The notes under the pieces are model-generated. The model searched no databases and was not told where the DNA came from. It saw only the letters and a list, made by a program, of their open reading frames with translations. This document shows, one piece after another, positions 29,040 through 38,061 of a DNA stretch of 64,000 bases. The stretch lies in contig WTFY01000003.1 in assembly GCA_011523795.1 (NCBI GenBank), positions 124,001 through 188,000 on the forward strand, in the 5' to 3' direction. Both the position numbers and the translations under genes were made by a program. The stretch comes from Gammaproteobacteria bacterium (GTDB lineage: Bacteria; Pseudomonadota; Gammaproteobacteria; UBA4575). Each line of letters begins with the position of its first letter. Position 1 is the first letter of the stretch.

Positions 29040-29124
29040 CGGAGAGGGAGGGATTCGAACCCCCGGACCCTTTCGAGTCAACGGTTTTCAAGACCGCCGC
29101 ATTCGACCACTCTGCCACCTCTCC
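29040..29124 (-). tRNA. tRNA-Ser (UGA)
   Basis: Reading the minus strand gives acceptor GGAGAGG paired with CCTCTCC, a D arm GCAGAGTGGTCGAATGC, an anticodon stem CGGTC/ACCG-type with loop TTGAAAA (anticodon TGA), a long class II variable arm (GACTCGAAAGGGTC) and the T loop GGGTTCGAATCCC. The long arm identifies serine. The discriminator is G (29040); the CCA end is not encoded. Confidence 0.95.
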
Positions 29125-29425
29125 GATTCGGCGGATTAGAATACACGAATCATTTAAATGTGCCATCTTTTACATATCCAATAAAAAATGGGTGACTTGC
29201 ACTAGTATAAGATATTATTATGCAGGAAGTGAGAAACTTAATTGGGAGGATATGCTAATTAGCTAATTTACAGCTTCAATCTTAATGAATAAATGTTGAA
29301 TAAATTTTTCCATTAGTAAAGCACTTAGCAACTGGCATGAATAGCTTGATCTGGAAATGAATAATCATTCTTATTTAGGCCTACTGAAGTTAGGAGCACA
29401 ATCTAATCGATAGGAGGAGTAAATT
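29125..29425. other. Intergenic region between tRNA-Ser and the DUF1097 gene
   Basis: About 301 AT-rich bases. It should contain the tRNA promoter (minus) and the DUF1097 promoter (plus), but I cannot fix either. The ribosome-binding site AGGAGGAG of the next gene is at its end. Confidence 0.35.
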
Positions 29426-29944
29426 ATGTCGAATCTTGTTGCATTATCAATCAGCATAGGCGTGTTAGGCGGTATAGCGACAGCATTATGTTTAGGTCCA
29501 TTATCAGGTATTGTCGTGATTTGGATTGTATTTATAAGCTGGGCATGCTTTTTTGCTATAGGTGGTGATGGAAAGGCATTACAAAACACAATCGTATGCA
29601 ATATTGCAGGCGCCTTGATAGCATGGATAGGATTACTAATATTTTTAGGTATTCCATTAGCAGAGACGCTTACAGTGCCTATTTGGGCTGGAATAGTTGT
29701 GGCTGTGACTGTGCTGATTATGTGCTTGCTAGCTCACGTTGAAGTGTTTTCTTCAATACCTGCGAGTGTCTTCGGTTACGCAAGTGTTGCAGCTTATGCA
29801 TTGCAAACGGAGGGTGCATTGACTATGGGGGCGCTCACTGGCGGTTCAAACAATGCAATTATTGTTGTCGTGATTTCAGCTGTTATTGGAGCCATCCTTG
29901 GCATGATTTCCGGAAAAATTGGCGCAGCATTAACTTCAAATTAA
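29426..29944 (+). CDS. DUF1097-like membrane protein
   Basis: 172-aa, very hydrophobic protein with five or six helices. The layout resembles DUF1097 (E. coli YcdZ): a first helix SISIGVLGGIATALCLGPLSG, a WACFFAIGG segment, and a late glycine-rich region GALTGGSNNAIIVVVISAVIGAILGMISG. The ATG has a strong AGGAGGAG site and a terminator follows, so it forms a one-gene unit. Function is not known. Confidence 0.65.
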   Translation: MSNLVALSISIGVLGGIATALCLGPLSGIVVIWIVFISWACFFAIGGDGKALQNTIVCNIAGALIAWIGLLIFLGIPLAETLTVPIWAGIVVAVTVLIMCLLAHVEVFSSIPASVFGYASVAAYALQTEGALTMGALTGGSNNAIIVVVISAVIGAILGMISGKIGAALTSN

Positions 29945-29980
29945 CTGACAGGTATAACTATATAGAAGTTCTAATATTTC

Positions 29981-30013
29981 AGAGCGCCTAGCAGAAAACT
30001 AGGCGTTCTTTTT
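29981..30013 (+). terminator. Rho-independent terminator after the DUF1097 gene
   Basis: AGAGCGCCTAG and CTAGGCGTTCT form an 11-bp stem (one G-T pair) around CAGAAAA, followed by a T-run. It is 37 bp after the stop codon. Confidence 0.88.
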
Positions 30014-30140
30014 ATCTGAGTTTAACAATAAGAAATTCGATAGGTAACTTGCTTTTAAAAATAACTATCCGGTTATTTGCATAGCCTAGTTCCTGGTCTG
30101 CTTTGAGTCTCGAATTATTTCTATAAAATACAGAGGGAAC

Positions 30141-30323
30141 TCAGTCGAAAAAATAATTGACGGCCATGGTAACCCAGCCTCCTACCCACAAAGTTCCAAA
30201 CAGGATAAAACCAAAGCTTGCTAGACTAAAACCATGTTTTTTAATTTCAACTGTTTCTAAATGAATTAGACCGATCCCCAGAATTGAAAATATTACAGAA
30301 ATTATGCCTAAAACAAGTTGCAA
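30141..30323 (-). CDS. Small two-helix membrane protein, 60 aa
   Basis: Two hydrophobic segments (LVLGIISVIFSILGIGLI and FSLASFGFILFGTLWVGGWVTMAV) around a charged loop ETVEIKKHG. The start is a TTG at 30323 with an AGG-containing site about ten bases upstream. No family recognised. Confidence 0.5.
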   Translation of the reverse strand: MQLVLGIISVIFSILGIGLIHLETVEIKKHGFSLASFGFILFGTLWVGGWVTMAVNYFFD

Positions 30324-30555
30324 GGTAGATTTACCTGGGAATGTTCAATGTGAGACGTTTGCTGTATGGGTGCAACATGTTCTTCGTGGTCACATAAGGC
30401 TAATGATGGACGAGTGTGTGAAACTATATAGTTAGCGAGTTGGGTTAGCTTTATTATTATTGCATTATTTTAGTTATCTAGATTACTATTTCTGTTATGG
30501 GCCAGTCTTAATGCTGTAATTAGGTATCTAGGATGGCTGAAAATCATAATTAAGC

Positions 30556-30611
30556 AGGGTATCTTGTAAGAAGATATCACCCTATTATAAAAATCGGTAT
30601 TACCGTTTTAT
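30556..30611 (+). promoter_or_regulatory. Two adjacent hairpins in the leader of the DUF4242 gene
   Basis: First hairpin 30556-30583: AGGGT-ATCTT pairs with AAGAT-(ATC bulge)-ACCCT. Second, 30587-30611: ATAAAAATCGGTA facing TACCGTTTTAT with a bulge. They abut the ribosome-binding site TGGAGGAGG. They may be an mRNA leader structure or overlapping operators; no known riboswitch consensus was recognised. Confidence 0.3.
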
Positions 30612-30625
30612 GGAGGAGGTTCAAT

Positions 30626-30889
30626 ATGCCAGTGTATGCAGTTCAAAGAAGACTGCCTGGGATTACGATGGATAACTTGGCGAATGCTCAGAAAGCAGCT
30701 ATTGATACCAGTAATAAAATTGCTGCAGAAGGCACACCTGTTAAGTATATTCGAAGCAATTTCTATCCAGGAGATTCGCGATGTACGTGTTTGTTTGAGG
30801 CAGACTGTGCGGAGACAGTTGAAAAAGTGAATAAAGAAGCTTCGCTTCCATTCGATAAAGTGGAAGAAGTAATGGATTTAAATCCATAG
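30626..30889 (+). CDS. DUF4242 domain-containing protein
   Basis: 87-aa ferredoxin-like-fold protein of the DUF4242 family (PF14026), some members of which bind nickel. Seen: MPVYAVQRRLPGITMDNLANAQKAA at the start, VKYIRSNFYPGDSRCTCLFEAD in the middle and VEKVNKEASLPFDKVEEV at the end. This three-part layout is the family signature. It has a strong site GGAGGAGG and two possible leader hairpins. Function is not known. Confidence 0.78.
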   Translation: MPVYAVQRRLPGITMDNLANAQKAAIDTSNKIAAEGTPVKYIRSNFYPGDSRCTCLFEADCAETVEKVNKEASLPFDKVEEVMDLNP

Positions 30890-31208
30890 GCTAACTGTCA
30901 GGCTTTTAAAACCTGATACATCAGTAGCAGTCATTAGCTATGAGCAGTGACCTGGGCGAGTTGTCTGTCTATAGACGTTTTTCCAGGTAGTCTTCTGTCT
31001 TGGTCTACAATTTCTGGGATTTTTAAAATTGTGCTGCTTTTCATATGTACATCAGCTTATGCTGCCTGACTGCACTCTAAGTATTTATTTAAAATAAAAA
31101 ATAATTTAGAGAAGATTGTCTCAATCAAGCGCATAAATTGGGACAATATTGGCTATGTATGGTAGGTAATTTTTTAGTGACTAATGCGGTGTGTAGACTA
31201 GCAAGCTG
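30890..31208. other. Intergenic region, nothing recognised
   Basis: About 319 bases. A short imperfect hairpin (TCAGG...CCTGA, 30898-30916) follows the DUF4242 stop codon but lacks a T-run. No gene seen. Confidence 0.35.
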
Positions 31209-31412
31209 ATGATTGGCAATCGTAAAAGCATCTGGTTTGTAGTCAGTGCAGTTTTAGTATTCATATTGTTGGTTGCAGCAGTTTTTGTTTTAGTTCAGTC
31301 AGGCACGGTTAGCGTACAATTAGGCTTGTTGATGCTGATCTGTTTATTGGGACTCTACGTGAGCTTTGGAATTCTGATTGCAATATATCAGCTTGTGAGC
31401 AAACTGGAATAG
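31209..31412 (+). CDS. Small two-helix membrane protein, 67 aa
   Basis: Two hydrophobic helices (IWFVVSAVLVFILLVAAVFVLV and LGLLMLICLLGLYVSFGILIAI) with short basic N-terminus and charged C-terminus. The layout resembles LapA-type small proteins, but I cannot confirm this by eye. It is the third gene upstream of the LMW phosphatase. Confidence 0.5.
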   Translation: MIGNRKSIWFVVSAVLVFILLVAAVFVLVQSGTVSVQLGLLMLICLLGLYVSFGILIAIYQLVSKLE

Positions 31413-31514
31413 ATTCTCAAATTGTCAAAAATTCTAATACTTCTTAATCAAGCTATAATTGAATTTATTCATCTAGCTATTTGATTTTACAAAGTTTAAT
31501 CACAAGTAAACCTA

Positions 31515-32852
31515 ATGTACGACCTCTTAATTACAAACTGTAATATTGTCAATAATCATGATATTTCTGAAAAAGATGTCTTGATTAAGGGAAAAAGGAT
31601 CAAGCAAGTCGGAAGGGACTTGCTACATCAGCAGGCTAAACGAGTAATTGATGCTGAAGGCAAGCTCTTGATTCCTGGGATGATTGATGACCAAGTTCAT
31701 TTTCGTGAACCTGGTCTGACCCATAAGGGGGACATAGCTACTGAATCACTTGCAGCAATTGCGGGCGGTATAACTAGCTTTATGGACATGCCAAATGTAA
31801 GCCCGCCCACTTTAACTGTCGAATTATTACAGAAAAAATACCAAGCAGCACTGCAACGAGCACGGGCAAATTATGCGTTCTACATGGGTACGAGCAACAA
31901 CAATTTGGAGGAAATTAAACGAATACCCAAAAATCTTGCCTGCGGAGTCAAGGTATTCATGGGAGCTTCCACCGGTAACTTGCTGGTAGACAGTCAAGAT
32001 GCTCTAGAAGGTATTTTCAGGTATGCCCCTGTTCCAGTTATAACGCATTGTGAGGATACCCCTATAATCAAACGAAATCTTCAAAAATATATGGACGAAT
32101 ATGGAGACGATATTCCCATAGAATTTCATCCAGCAATTCGGTCAGAAGAAGCTTGCTACTCATCTACCCAGAAAGCCGTCAATTTGGCAAGAAAGTATGA
32201 AACGCAGCTACATGTCTTACATATTTCAACTGCTAGAGAACTGGAACTGTTTTCACGAGGTGATATAACAAAAAAGTCCATTACTTCAGAGGCATGTGTA
32301 CATCACCTATTTTTTAATGCTGCAGATTATGCTGTTCATGGAGCACTTATAAAATGCAATCCAGCCATTAAATCGGCTAGTGACCAGAAAGGGCTTTTAC
32401 GTGGTGTCATGGAAGATCGAATTGATGTGATCGCTACTGATCATGCCCCACATGCAATTTATGAAAAGTCTAAAAACTATCTCGATTCTCCGGCCGGGAT
32501 ACCTCTCGTGCAGCATGCCTTGCTGAGCCTGCTGGAACATTACCATGATGGCGTGCTGAGCTTAGAGAAGATTGTTGAGAAAACCAGCCACAATGTAGCT
32601 AGAAGATTTTCAATTCTGGACCGTGGATTTGTTGAAGAAGATTATATTGCAGACCTGGTTTTGATAGATACCTGCAAATCATTCAAGGTTACAGAGGACA
32701 ACATACTATACAAATGCAAGTGGTCACCTTTCAATGGCTATACATTCCGCTCAACTATCGACACGACCATTCTGAATGGTCAAATTGTCTATGAAAGCGG
32801 TCAATTTTCTGAAACCCCCTACTATGGCGAGCCACTAGTATTTTCCCGTTGA
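31515..32852 (+). CDS. Dihydroorotase (class I type, QxH variant found in Bacteroidetes)
   Basis: Amidohydrolase-superfamily enzyme; canonical members interconvert carbamoyl-aspartate and dihydroorotate in pyrimidine synthesis. Seen: MIDDQVHFREPGLTHKGD at about residues 56-73, GVKVFMGASTGN with the candidate carboxylated Lys147, THCED (H179), LHVLHIST (H237) and IATDHAPH. The first metal-ligand histidine of the usual HxH is glutamine (Q60-V-H62). I recall the same DDQVHFREPG sequence in Bacteroidetes dihydroorotases, so this is probably a natural variant and possibly acquired by transfer. A hydantoinase-like role is the alternative. Confidence 0.82.
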   Translation: MYDLLITNCNIVNNHDISEKDVLIKGKRIKQVGRDLLHQQAKRVIDAEGKLLIPGMIDDQVHFREPGLTHKGDIATESLAAIAGGITSFMDMPNVSPPTLTVELLQKKYQAALQRARANYAFYMGTSNNNLEEIKRIPKNLACGVKVFMGASTGNLLVDSQDALEGIFRYAPVPVITHCEDTPIIKRNLQKYMDEYGDDIPIEFHPAIRSEEACYSSTQKAVNLARKYETQLHVLHISTARELELFSRGDITKKSITSEACVHHLFFNAADYAVHGALIKCNPAIKSASDQKGLLRGVMEDRIDVIATDHAPHAIYEKSKNYLDSPAGIPLVQHALLSLLEHYHDGVLSLEKIVEKTSHNVARRFSILDRGFVEEDYIADLVLIDTCKSFKVTEDNILYKCKWSPFNGYTFRSTIDTTILNGQIVYESGQFSETPYYGEPLVFSR

Positions 32853-32867
32853 GTGACCCTCTATTAA

Positions 32868-33101
32868 ATGCAGCGTTTGATTAAAATTCACCTGGTATTT
32901 CTTGGTGTATCATTAATCATTGCATTTCTACTTGTGCCTGCAGATATGCTGTATCTGAACAAGGTTCAGAGTGGAGAGGTAAAAGCATATTATCTAAGTG
33001 CAAAAAATCTTGAATTTTCGGATGCATGGAAAATTGCTTTTACGTGGTTCTTAGGGCTTACATGCGGAAGGCTGATACTTAAGGCCTTGTTCCGAAAATA
33101 G
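32868..33101 (+). CDS. Small two-helix membrane protein, 77 aa
   Basis: Two hydrophobic helices (IKIHLVFLGVSLIIAFLLV and IAFTWFLGLTCGRLIL) joined by a hydrophilic stretch. It lies 15 bp after the dihydroorotase and 21 bp before the phosphatase, so it is probably co-transcribed with both. No family recognised. Confidence 0.55.
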   Translation: MQRLIKIHLVFLGVSLIIAFLLVPADMLYLNKVQSGEVKAYYLSAKNLEFSDAWKIAFTWFLGLTCGRLILKALFRK

Positions 33102-33122
33102 TACTTCCATTGCAGGTGTATT

Positions 33123-33653
33123 TTGGGACTCAACCGGAATCAAGAGAAAATCACAAAAGTTTGCGTGCTATTTGTCTGTACAGGCAATATTTGCCGGTCT
33201 CCTACAGCACATGGGGTTTTTAGCAAACTTGTTCAAGACCAGTCTTTGCAACACTTTATTGAAGTCGATTCGGCTGGCACTCACGCATACCACACAGGCG
33301 AGCGGCCTGACCCAAGAGCCACGGCTGCAGCTGCTAAACGAGGTTATGATTTAAAACATTTGAGAGCTAGAAAAATTGATGTTTCCGACTTTGCAAAATA
33401 TGAATACATTCTGGCGATGGATAATCAAAACTTGAAAGATCTGTTAAAAGCCTGCATGAACAGTGAGCAATGTAGAATTCAGCTGTTCATGGATTTTACT
33501 CGGACCCAAAAGCAAATCGAAGTGCCTGATCCTTATTACGGCACTCAGAAAGGATTCGAAGTTGTACTCGATCTAATTGAGGATGCTTGCAGTGGTCTTC
33601 TTGAATATATTTGCAAGCATCACGCGCTTGCATCAACTGCAAGGGTTTCATAG
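33123..33653 (+). CDS. Low-molecular-weight protein-tyrosine phosphatase
   Basis: 176-aa cytoplasmic phosphatase. The active-site P-loop CX5R is CTGNICRS within VLFVCTGNICRSPTAHGVF; the general-acid loop is VPDPYYG. VDSAGTHAYHTGERPDPRA is also typical. Start taken as TTG 33123, with AGGTG five bases upstream; the conserved core begins only ~13 residues later, so a later start is possible. Substrates are unknown. Confidence 0.93.
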   Translation: MGLNRNQEKITKVCVLFVCTGNICRSPTAHGVFSKLVQDQSLQHFIEVDSAGTHAYHTGERPDPRATAAAAKRGYDLKHLRARKIDVSDFAKYEYILAMDNQNLKDLLKACMNSEQCRIQLFMDFTRTQKQIEVPDPYYGTQKGFEVVLDLIEDACSGLLEYICKHHALASTARVS

Positions 33654-33698
33654 GCTGTGGGCACTAATTTTGACAGAGAAATTCTTCCACTATACTTC

Positions 33699-35642
33699 TC
33701 ATTTGTTAGGCGAAGAGTCATCTGTCTCAGTAGCACTTTCTAGAGTTGCACTCTGGCTGGTCTTGTTACGACCCTGAGTATCGGGCTTACTTTCGTGCTG
33801 TTTCTTGATGAAGTTACTTTTGCGCCTGTTAGCGCCACGGGAGCGATTACGTGAACTTCTTCTTTTCTGCACACCGGCTTGACGGTTTGCGTTACTTCTA
33901 TTGTTGCTTGAGTCTGCTTTAGGCTTGGCATTTCCAGCCGCTTGTGGTGAATTATTATCATCACTTGCGAACCAAGACAGAATATTTGTCCAAATGCTTT
34001 GCTTTTGGACATTTTGAGAAGCTTCAGATTGTGGAAAAGGTGTCTGTATTATGGAATGTATGGACTTTACTGCAGGCTGTTCAGTCACAGGCGCCTGTCT
34101 GGTCAAATTAATACTGGGTTCCTCATGGGAGATATGCTCATAACTTGATTTATCGGCCGTGTTCCTGCTTTGATCACGGATTCTTTCCACAGAATAGTGC
34201 GGTGTTTCCAGATTGGGATCTGGAACTATCACTAGTTGTACGGCATGGCGCGATTCTATCTCACTGATGCCATGACGCTTTTCGTTGAGTAGAAAACTTG
34301 TTACCTCAACAGGGAGTTTAGCGATGACCTTGCTGGTTTTTTCTTTCATTGCCTCTTCTTCAATGAGGCGAAGAACGGCCAGGGCAAGTGACTCTATGCT
34401 TCTAATCGTACCGTGACCAGTACAGCGAGGGCATACAATCTGGCTTGACTCCTCCAGTGAAGGGCGCAATCTCTGCCTGGACATCTCAAGTAGGCCGAAT
34501 TGAGATATACGGCTAAGCTGTACACGTGCACGGTCTATTTTAAGCGCCTCATGCAAACACTTCTCGACTTCACGCCGGTTTTTGTCTGACAACATGTCAA
34601 TGAAATCAATGATGATCAAACCACCCAGGTCGCGTAACCGAAGTTGTCTTGCAACCTCATCTGCTGCTTCGAGGTTAGTATTGAATGCAGTTTCCTCAAT
34701 ATCACCTCCTTTAGTTGCTTTTGCAGAGTTGATATCAATACAAATCATAGCTTCTGTATGATCGATGACCATAGAACCGCCAGAAGGTAACAAAACTTCA
34801 CGTTCAAATGCCGACTCGATCTGAGATTCGATCTGGTACCGGTTGAATAGCGGGACATGATCCTCATAATATTTCAGTTTTCTGAGGTTATGTGGCATGA
34901 CCTGTTCAATGAACTTCTTTGCATCATTAAATACGTCCAGATCATCAATTATAATTTCGCTGATGTCATTTCTTAGGTGGTCACGAAGTGCACGAATGAT
35001 GACGTTACTTTCTTGATAAATTAAAAATGGTTTACTTTTTGAGTCAGCGGCAGAATTAATCGCCGAGTAAACTTGCTGAAGATAGTCTAAATCCCATTGA
35101 AGCTCTTCAGAGGAGTGTCCGACACCTGCTGTGCGCACTATCACACCCATTCCTTTCGGGAATTTGAGTTGTGAAAGTATGCCTCGAATTTCATCGCGGT
35201 CATCGCCCTCAATACGGCGAGACACTCCACTTGCACGTGGGTTATTTGGCATGAGCACCAGGTAGCGACCAGCTAAACTGATATAAGTTGTGAGTGCAGC
35301 GCCTTTGTTGCCGCGTTCTTCACGCTCAACCTGTACTACAATTTCCTGTCCTTCAGAGATCAGGTTTCTGATGGGGACACGGTCGCTGTTGCCGTTTGAG
35401 GAGTTTTTCAGGAAGTCACGAGCAATTTCCTTGAACGGGAGGAACCCATGTCTTTCAGCACTGTAATTGACGAATGCTGCCTCAAGACTTGGCTGGACCC
35501 GGGTAATTACTCCTTTGTAAATGTTGCCTTTCTTCTGGCTTCGAGAGGGTAGTTCGATATCTAGATCGTATAACTTTTGTCCATCGACCATACCGACTCG
35601 CAATTCTTCTTGCTGTGTTGCGTTGATTAAAATTCTTTTCAT
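33699..35642 (-). CDS. rne: Ribonuclease E (short form)
   Basis: Endoribonuclease for mRNA decay and rRNA/tRNA processing. N-terminus [20 protein letters not shown], the S1 domain ([22 protein letters not shown]), the 5' sensor and DNase I-like domain with [19 protein letters not shown] and the zinc-link CPRCTGHG are all present. At 647 aa it is far shorter than E. coli RNase E (1061 aa). The tail is basic and low-complexity ([15 protein letters not shown]), with one amphipathic segment [10 protein letters not shown] that may bind membrane. RNase G is unlikely because of this tail and the gene order beside rluC. Confidence 0.93.
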   Translation of the reverse strand: MKRILINATQQEELRVGMVDGQKLYDLDIELPSRSQKKGNIYKGVITRVQPSLEAAFVNYSAERHGFLPFKEIARDFLKNSSNGNSDRVPIRNLISEGQEIVVQVEREERGNKGAALTTYISLAGRYLVLMPNNPRASGVSRRIEGDDRDEIRGILSQLKFPKGMGVIVRTAGVGHSSEELQWDLDYLQQVYSAINSAADSKSKPFLIYQESNVIIRALRDHLRNDISEIIIDDLDVFNDAKKFIEQVMPHNLRKLKYYEDHVPLFNRYQIESQIESAFEREVLLPSGGSMVIDHTEAMICIDINSAKATKGGDIEETAFNTNLEAADEVARQLRLRDLGGLIIIDFIDMLSDKNRREVEKCLHEALKIDRARVQLSRISQFGLLEMSRQRLRPSLEESSQIVCPRCTGHGTIRSIESLALAVLRLIEEEAMKEKTSKVIAKLPVEVTSFLLNEKRHGISEIESRHAVQLVIVPDPNLETPHYSVERIRDQSRNTADKSSYEHISHEEPSINLTRQAPVTEQPAVKSIHSIIQTPFPQSEASQNVQKQSIWTNILSWFASDDNNSPQAAGNAKPKADSSNNRSNANRQAGVQKRRSSRNRSRGANRRKSNFIKKQHESKPDTQGRNKTSQSATLESATETDDSSPNK

Positions 35643-36002
35643 ACTTAACTCTGTCTAAAGTCCATTTTCCTTGAGATCTAGGAATATACCTCTCCATAAT
35701 TGATCCAAAATAGCATATATAAACTGACCCTATAGTGTCCGAGGAGAGGGACCTAAGGAAGAAATGGAATGTGAAACTTGTAAAACTATTCATTTTTGCA
35801 CTGAGGCAGTCTAACTGTAATTCCAAAAGTATCTTAAGTTGACCGTCAGGTGCTGTAGTTGCTTTCATAGCACTTTGGGAACTCAACAGGCTATGAAGCT
35901 AAATTCAAAGAGTGATAGGCAAATGTGCTCTGCGCTGTTGATACTATACTGGACAATGTTACGTAACTATTATGAAATTAACAAGATGCTCAGTAGAAGC
36001 AC

Positions 36003-36986
36003 TTGCACTTTTTGAAACCCAGAAAAGCCATACATGAGTTGAGTACAAGTTCTCTTTCGAATATTAACGAACTCACATATGTAGTTGAGTCTGACGGGTA
36101 TGGTCAAAGAATTGACAATTTTCTGTTTTCCAGGCTAAAGGGAGTGCCAAAGAGCCATGTGTATAGACTTTTGCGTACAGGGAAGATAAAGGTAAATGGT
36201 GAGCGCGTAAAGCAAACCCACCGGCTTAAGAAACAAGACAAGGTTTTGGTTCCTGCGCTTCGCCTGGCTACGAAGAAAACAGCTGTAATAGCAGATAACC
36301 TTGTAAAACTCATCCAATCTTCAATTTTGTATGAAGATGAGTCAATCATTGCGATCAATAAGCCTTCAGGAATGGCAGTGCATCCGGGTTCCAGAGTTTC
36401 ATTTGGAGTAATTGAGGTTTTACGCGCTGCACGTCCACATGCAACATTTCTTGAATTGGTACATAGGCTTGATCGAGGAACGAGCGGGTGCTTGCTTGTA
36501 GCAAAAAACAGGAATATTTTAAGTGAAGTGCATGAATTGCTTAGAACCCGAAGCGTGGAAAAGGAGTATTTGGCACTTGTAAGAGGGCAGTGGAAGCATA
36601 ATGATGAGACAATATATAAACCTTTGAAGATAAAGCATGACAAGCCAGGAAATCTCGTCGAACCTGATCAGGCTAGCCAGCTCAGGACTGCAGTAACAAG
36701 TTTTTCACTACAAAAAGTATTTTCAGAACATTCCTTGATTAGGGCCAGAATCAGTACTGGTAGAACGCATCAGATTCGCATTCATGCCGCTCAAATGGGT
36801 CATCCTGTCGCTGGTGACAGGAAATACGGAGACTTCGCATTCAATAGAGCGTGTAGAAAAAATGGACTTAGTCGAATGTTCCTACATGCTACCAGGGTTG
36901 CATTTGAGTGTCGAAGCAATGGTGTGAAATATGCTATAACTGCACCCATGGACGAGGAATTAAAAAGATATCTAAATAAAATATAG
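36003..36986 (+). CDS. rluC: Ribosomal large subunit pseudouridine synthase RluC
   Basis: RluA-family enzyme expected to make pseudouridines at 955, 2504 and 2580 of 23S rRNA (E. coli numbering). The N-terminal S4 domain (RIDNFLFSRLKGVPKSHVYRLLRTGKIKVNGERV-type) is followed by the catalytic motif HRLDRGTSG and ARISTGRTHQIRIHAA with GHPVAGDRKYG. It is divergent from rne, as is usual. The start is uncertain: a TTG at 36003 gives the longest frame, but several in-frame TTG codons follow before the conserved region. Confidence 0.92.
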   Translation: MHFLKPRKAIHELSTSSLSNINELTYVVESDGYGQRIDNFLFSRLKGVPKSHVYRLLRTGKIKVNGERVKQTHRLKKQDKVLVPALRLATKKTAVIADNLVKLIQSSILYEDESIIAINKPSGMAVHPGSRVSFGVIEVLRAARPHATFLELVHRLDRGTSGCLLVAKNRNILSEVHELLRTRSVEKEYLALVRGQWKHNDETIYKPLKIKHDKPGNLVEPDQASQLRTAVTSFSLQKVFSEHSLIRARISTGRTHQIRIHAAQMGHPVAGDRKYGDFAFNRACRKNGLSRMFLHATRVAFECRSNGVKYAITAPMDEELKRYLNKI

Positions 36987-37045
36987 AATATCAGTAGGTT
37001 ATGAAATATTCATCGAATACTTATAAGACTTTATAGAAGCTTGGT

Positions 37046-38029
37046 ATGGAACCCGAAATCAATTTAGGTGTGCCTTCGAGTAAGAAGCATAATGTGCGGG
37101 ATGCGGCATCCTGGGAAAGGGAAGTTATCACAAATCTTGCTAATGCAGGTCTTAAAGAGCAAAAGCGGGCACGTCGTTGGGGAATCTTTTTTAAACTACT
37201 TGGGTTTGCATATGTTGGTATATTTTTGATCGGTATGATGGATTGGAATTTTTCTAATATGTTTGCGGGAGGCAGACATACTGCATTGGTTGAATTAACA
37301 GGCATCATTGCTGACGGTGAAAATGCAAGTGCAGATAATGTCGTTTCAGGCTTACGCGCAGCATTTGAGAATGAAAGATCGGCTGCGGTGATATTGAGGA
37401 TTAATAGCCCCGGTGGCAGCCCTGTACATGCTAACTATATCAATCATGAGATTTCACGCCTTCGTGGTCTTTATCCAGAAAAACCGCTGTATGCGGTGGT
37501 TGCCGATATTTGTGCCTCTGGTGGAGTGTATGCCGCAGTTGCTGCAGACAAGATATATGCTGATAAAGCGAGTATTGTAGGTTCAATTGGTGTTCGTAAG
37601 GATGGTTTTGGATTTGTAGATGCAATGGATAAGCTTGGTATCGAACGCAGGGTTATGACTGCGGGAGAGCATAAAGGCTTTATGGACCCCTTTTCACCTC
37701 AGGACGAATTGGAGAAGGATCACATGCAGATGCTTCTAGATGAGATTCACCAGCAGTTTATCGACGCTGTGATTGAGGGTAGAGGTGATCGACTAGCAAG
37801 TGATGCAAAGATTTTCAGTGGGTTGGTATGGACAGGTGCTCAGGCACTTGAACTTGGGCTGGTTGATGGATTTGGGAGTGCAAGCTATGTTGCGCGTGAA
37901 GTTGTGGGGGTAGAAGAGATTCATGATTATACTTACAGGGAAGACGTCCTGCAGAAATTTGCTAGAAAGCTGGGAAGTACTTTTTTTGCTCCAATTCGAG
38001 AAACATTTTTTCATCCTGTAGTTCGGTAA
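37046..38029 (+). CDS. S49 family signal-peptide peptidase (SppA/SohB-like, short form)
   Basis: 327-aa single-domain S49 serine protease anchored by one helix (FKLLGFAYVGIFLIGMMDW, residues ~50-68). Seen: INSPGGSPVHA, the nucleophile region VADICASGGVYAAVAADKI, and KASIVGSIGVRKDGF with the likely catalytic lysine. These proteases degrade cleaved signal peptides in the membrane. It sits between rluC and yceD; in pseudomonads a HAD phosphatase and maf also lie here, and both are absent. Confidence 0.92.
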   Translation: MEPEINLGVPSSKKHNVRDAASWEREVITNLANAGLKEQKRARRWGIFFKLLGFAYVGIFLIGMMDWNFSNMFAGGRHTALVELTGIIADGENASADNVVSGLRAAFENERSAAVILRINSPGGSPVHANYINHEISRLRGLYPEKPLYAVVADICASGGVYAAVAADKIYADKASIVGSIGVRKDGFGFVDAMDKLGIERRVMTAGEHKGFMDPFSPQDELEKDHMQMLLDEIHQQFIDAVIEGRGDRLASDAKIFSGLVWTGAQALELGLVDGFGSASYVAREVVGVEEIHDYTYREDVLQKFARKLGSTFFAPIRETFFHPVVR

Positions 38030-38061
38030 ATAAGTGCCAAGAATGTACATGATTTAGTAAA

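Noticed and set aside
28981-29166. A 61-codon minus-strand frame
   Set aside because: It overlaps the whole tRNA-Ser gene; the [17 protein letters not shown]-type peptide is the well-known translation of a tRNA-Ser.
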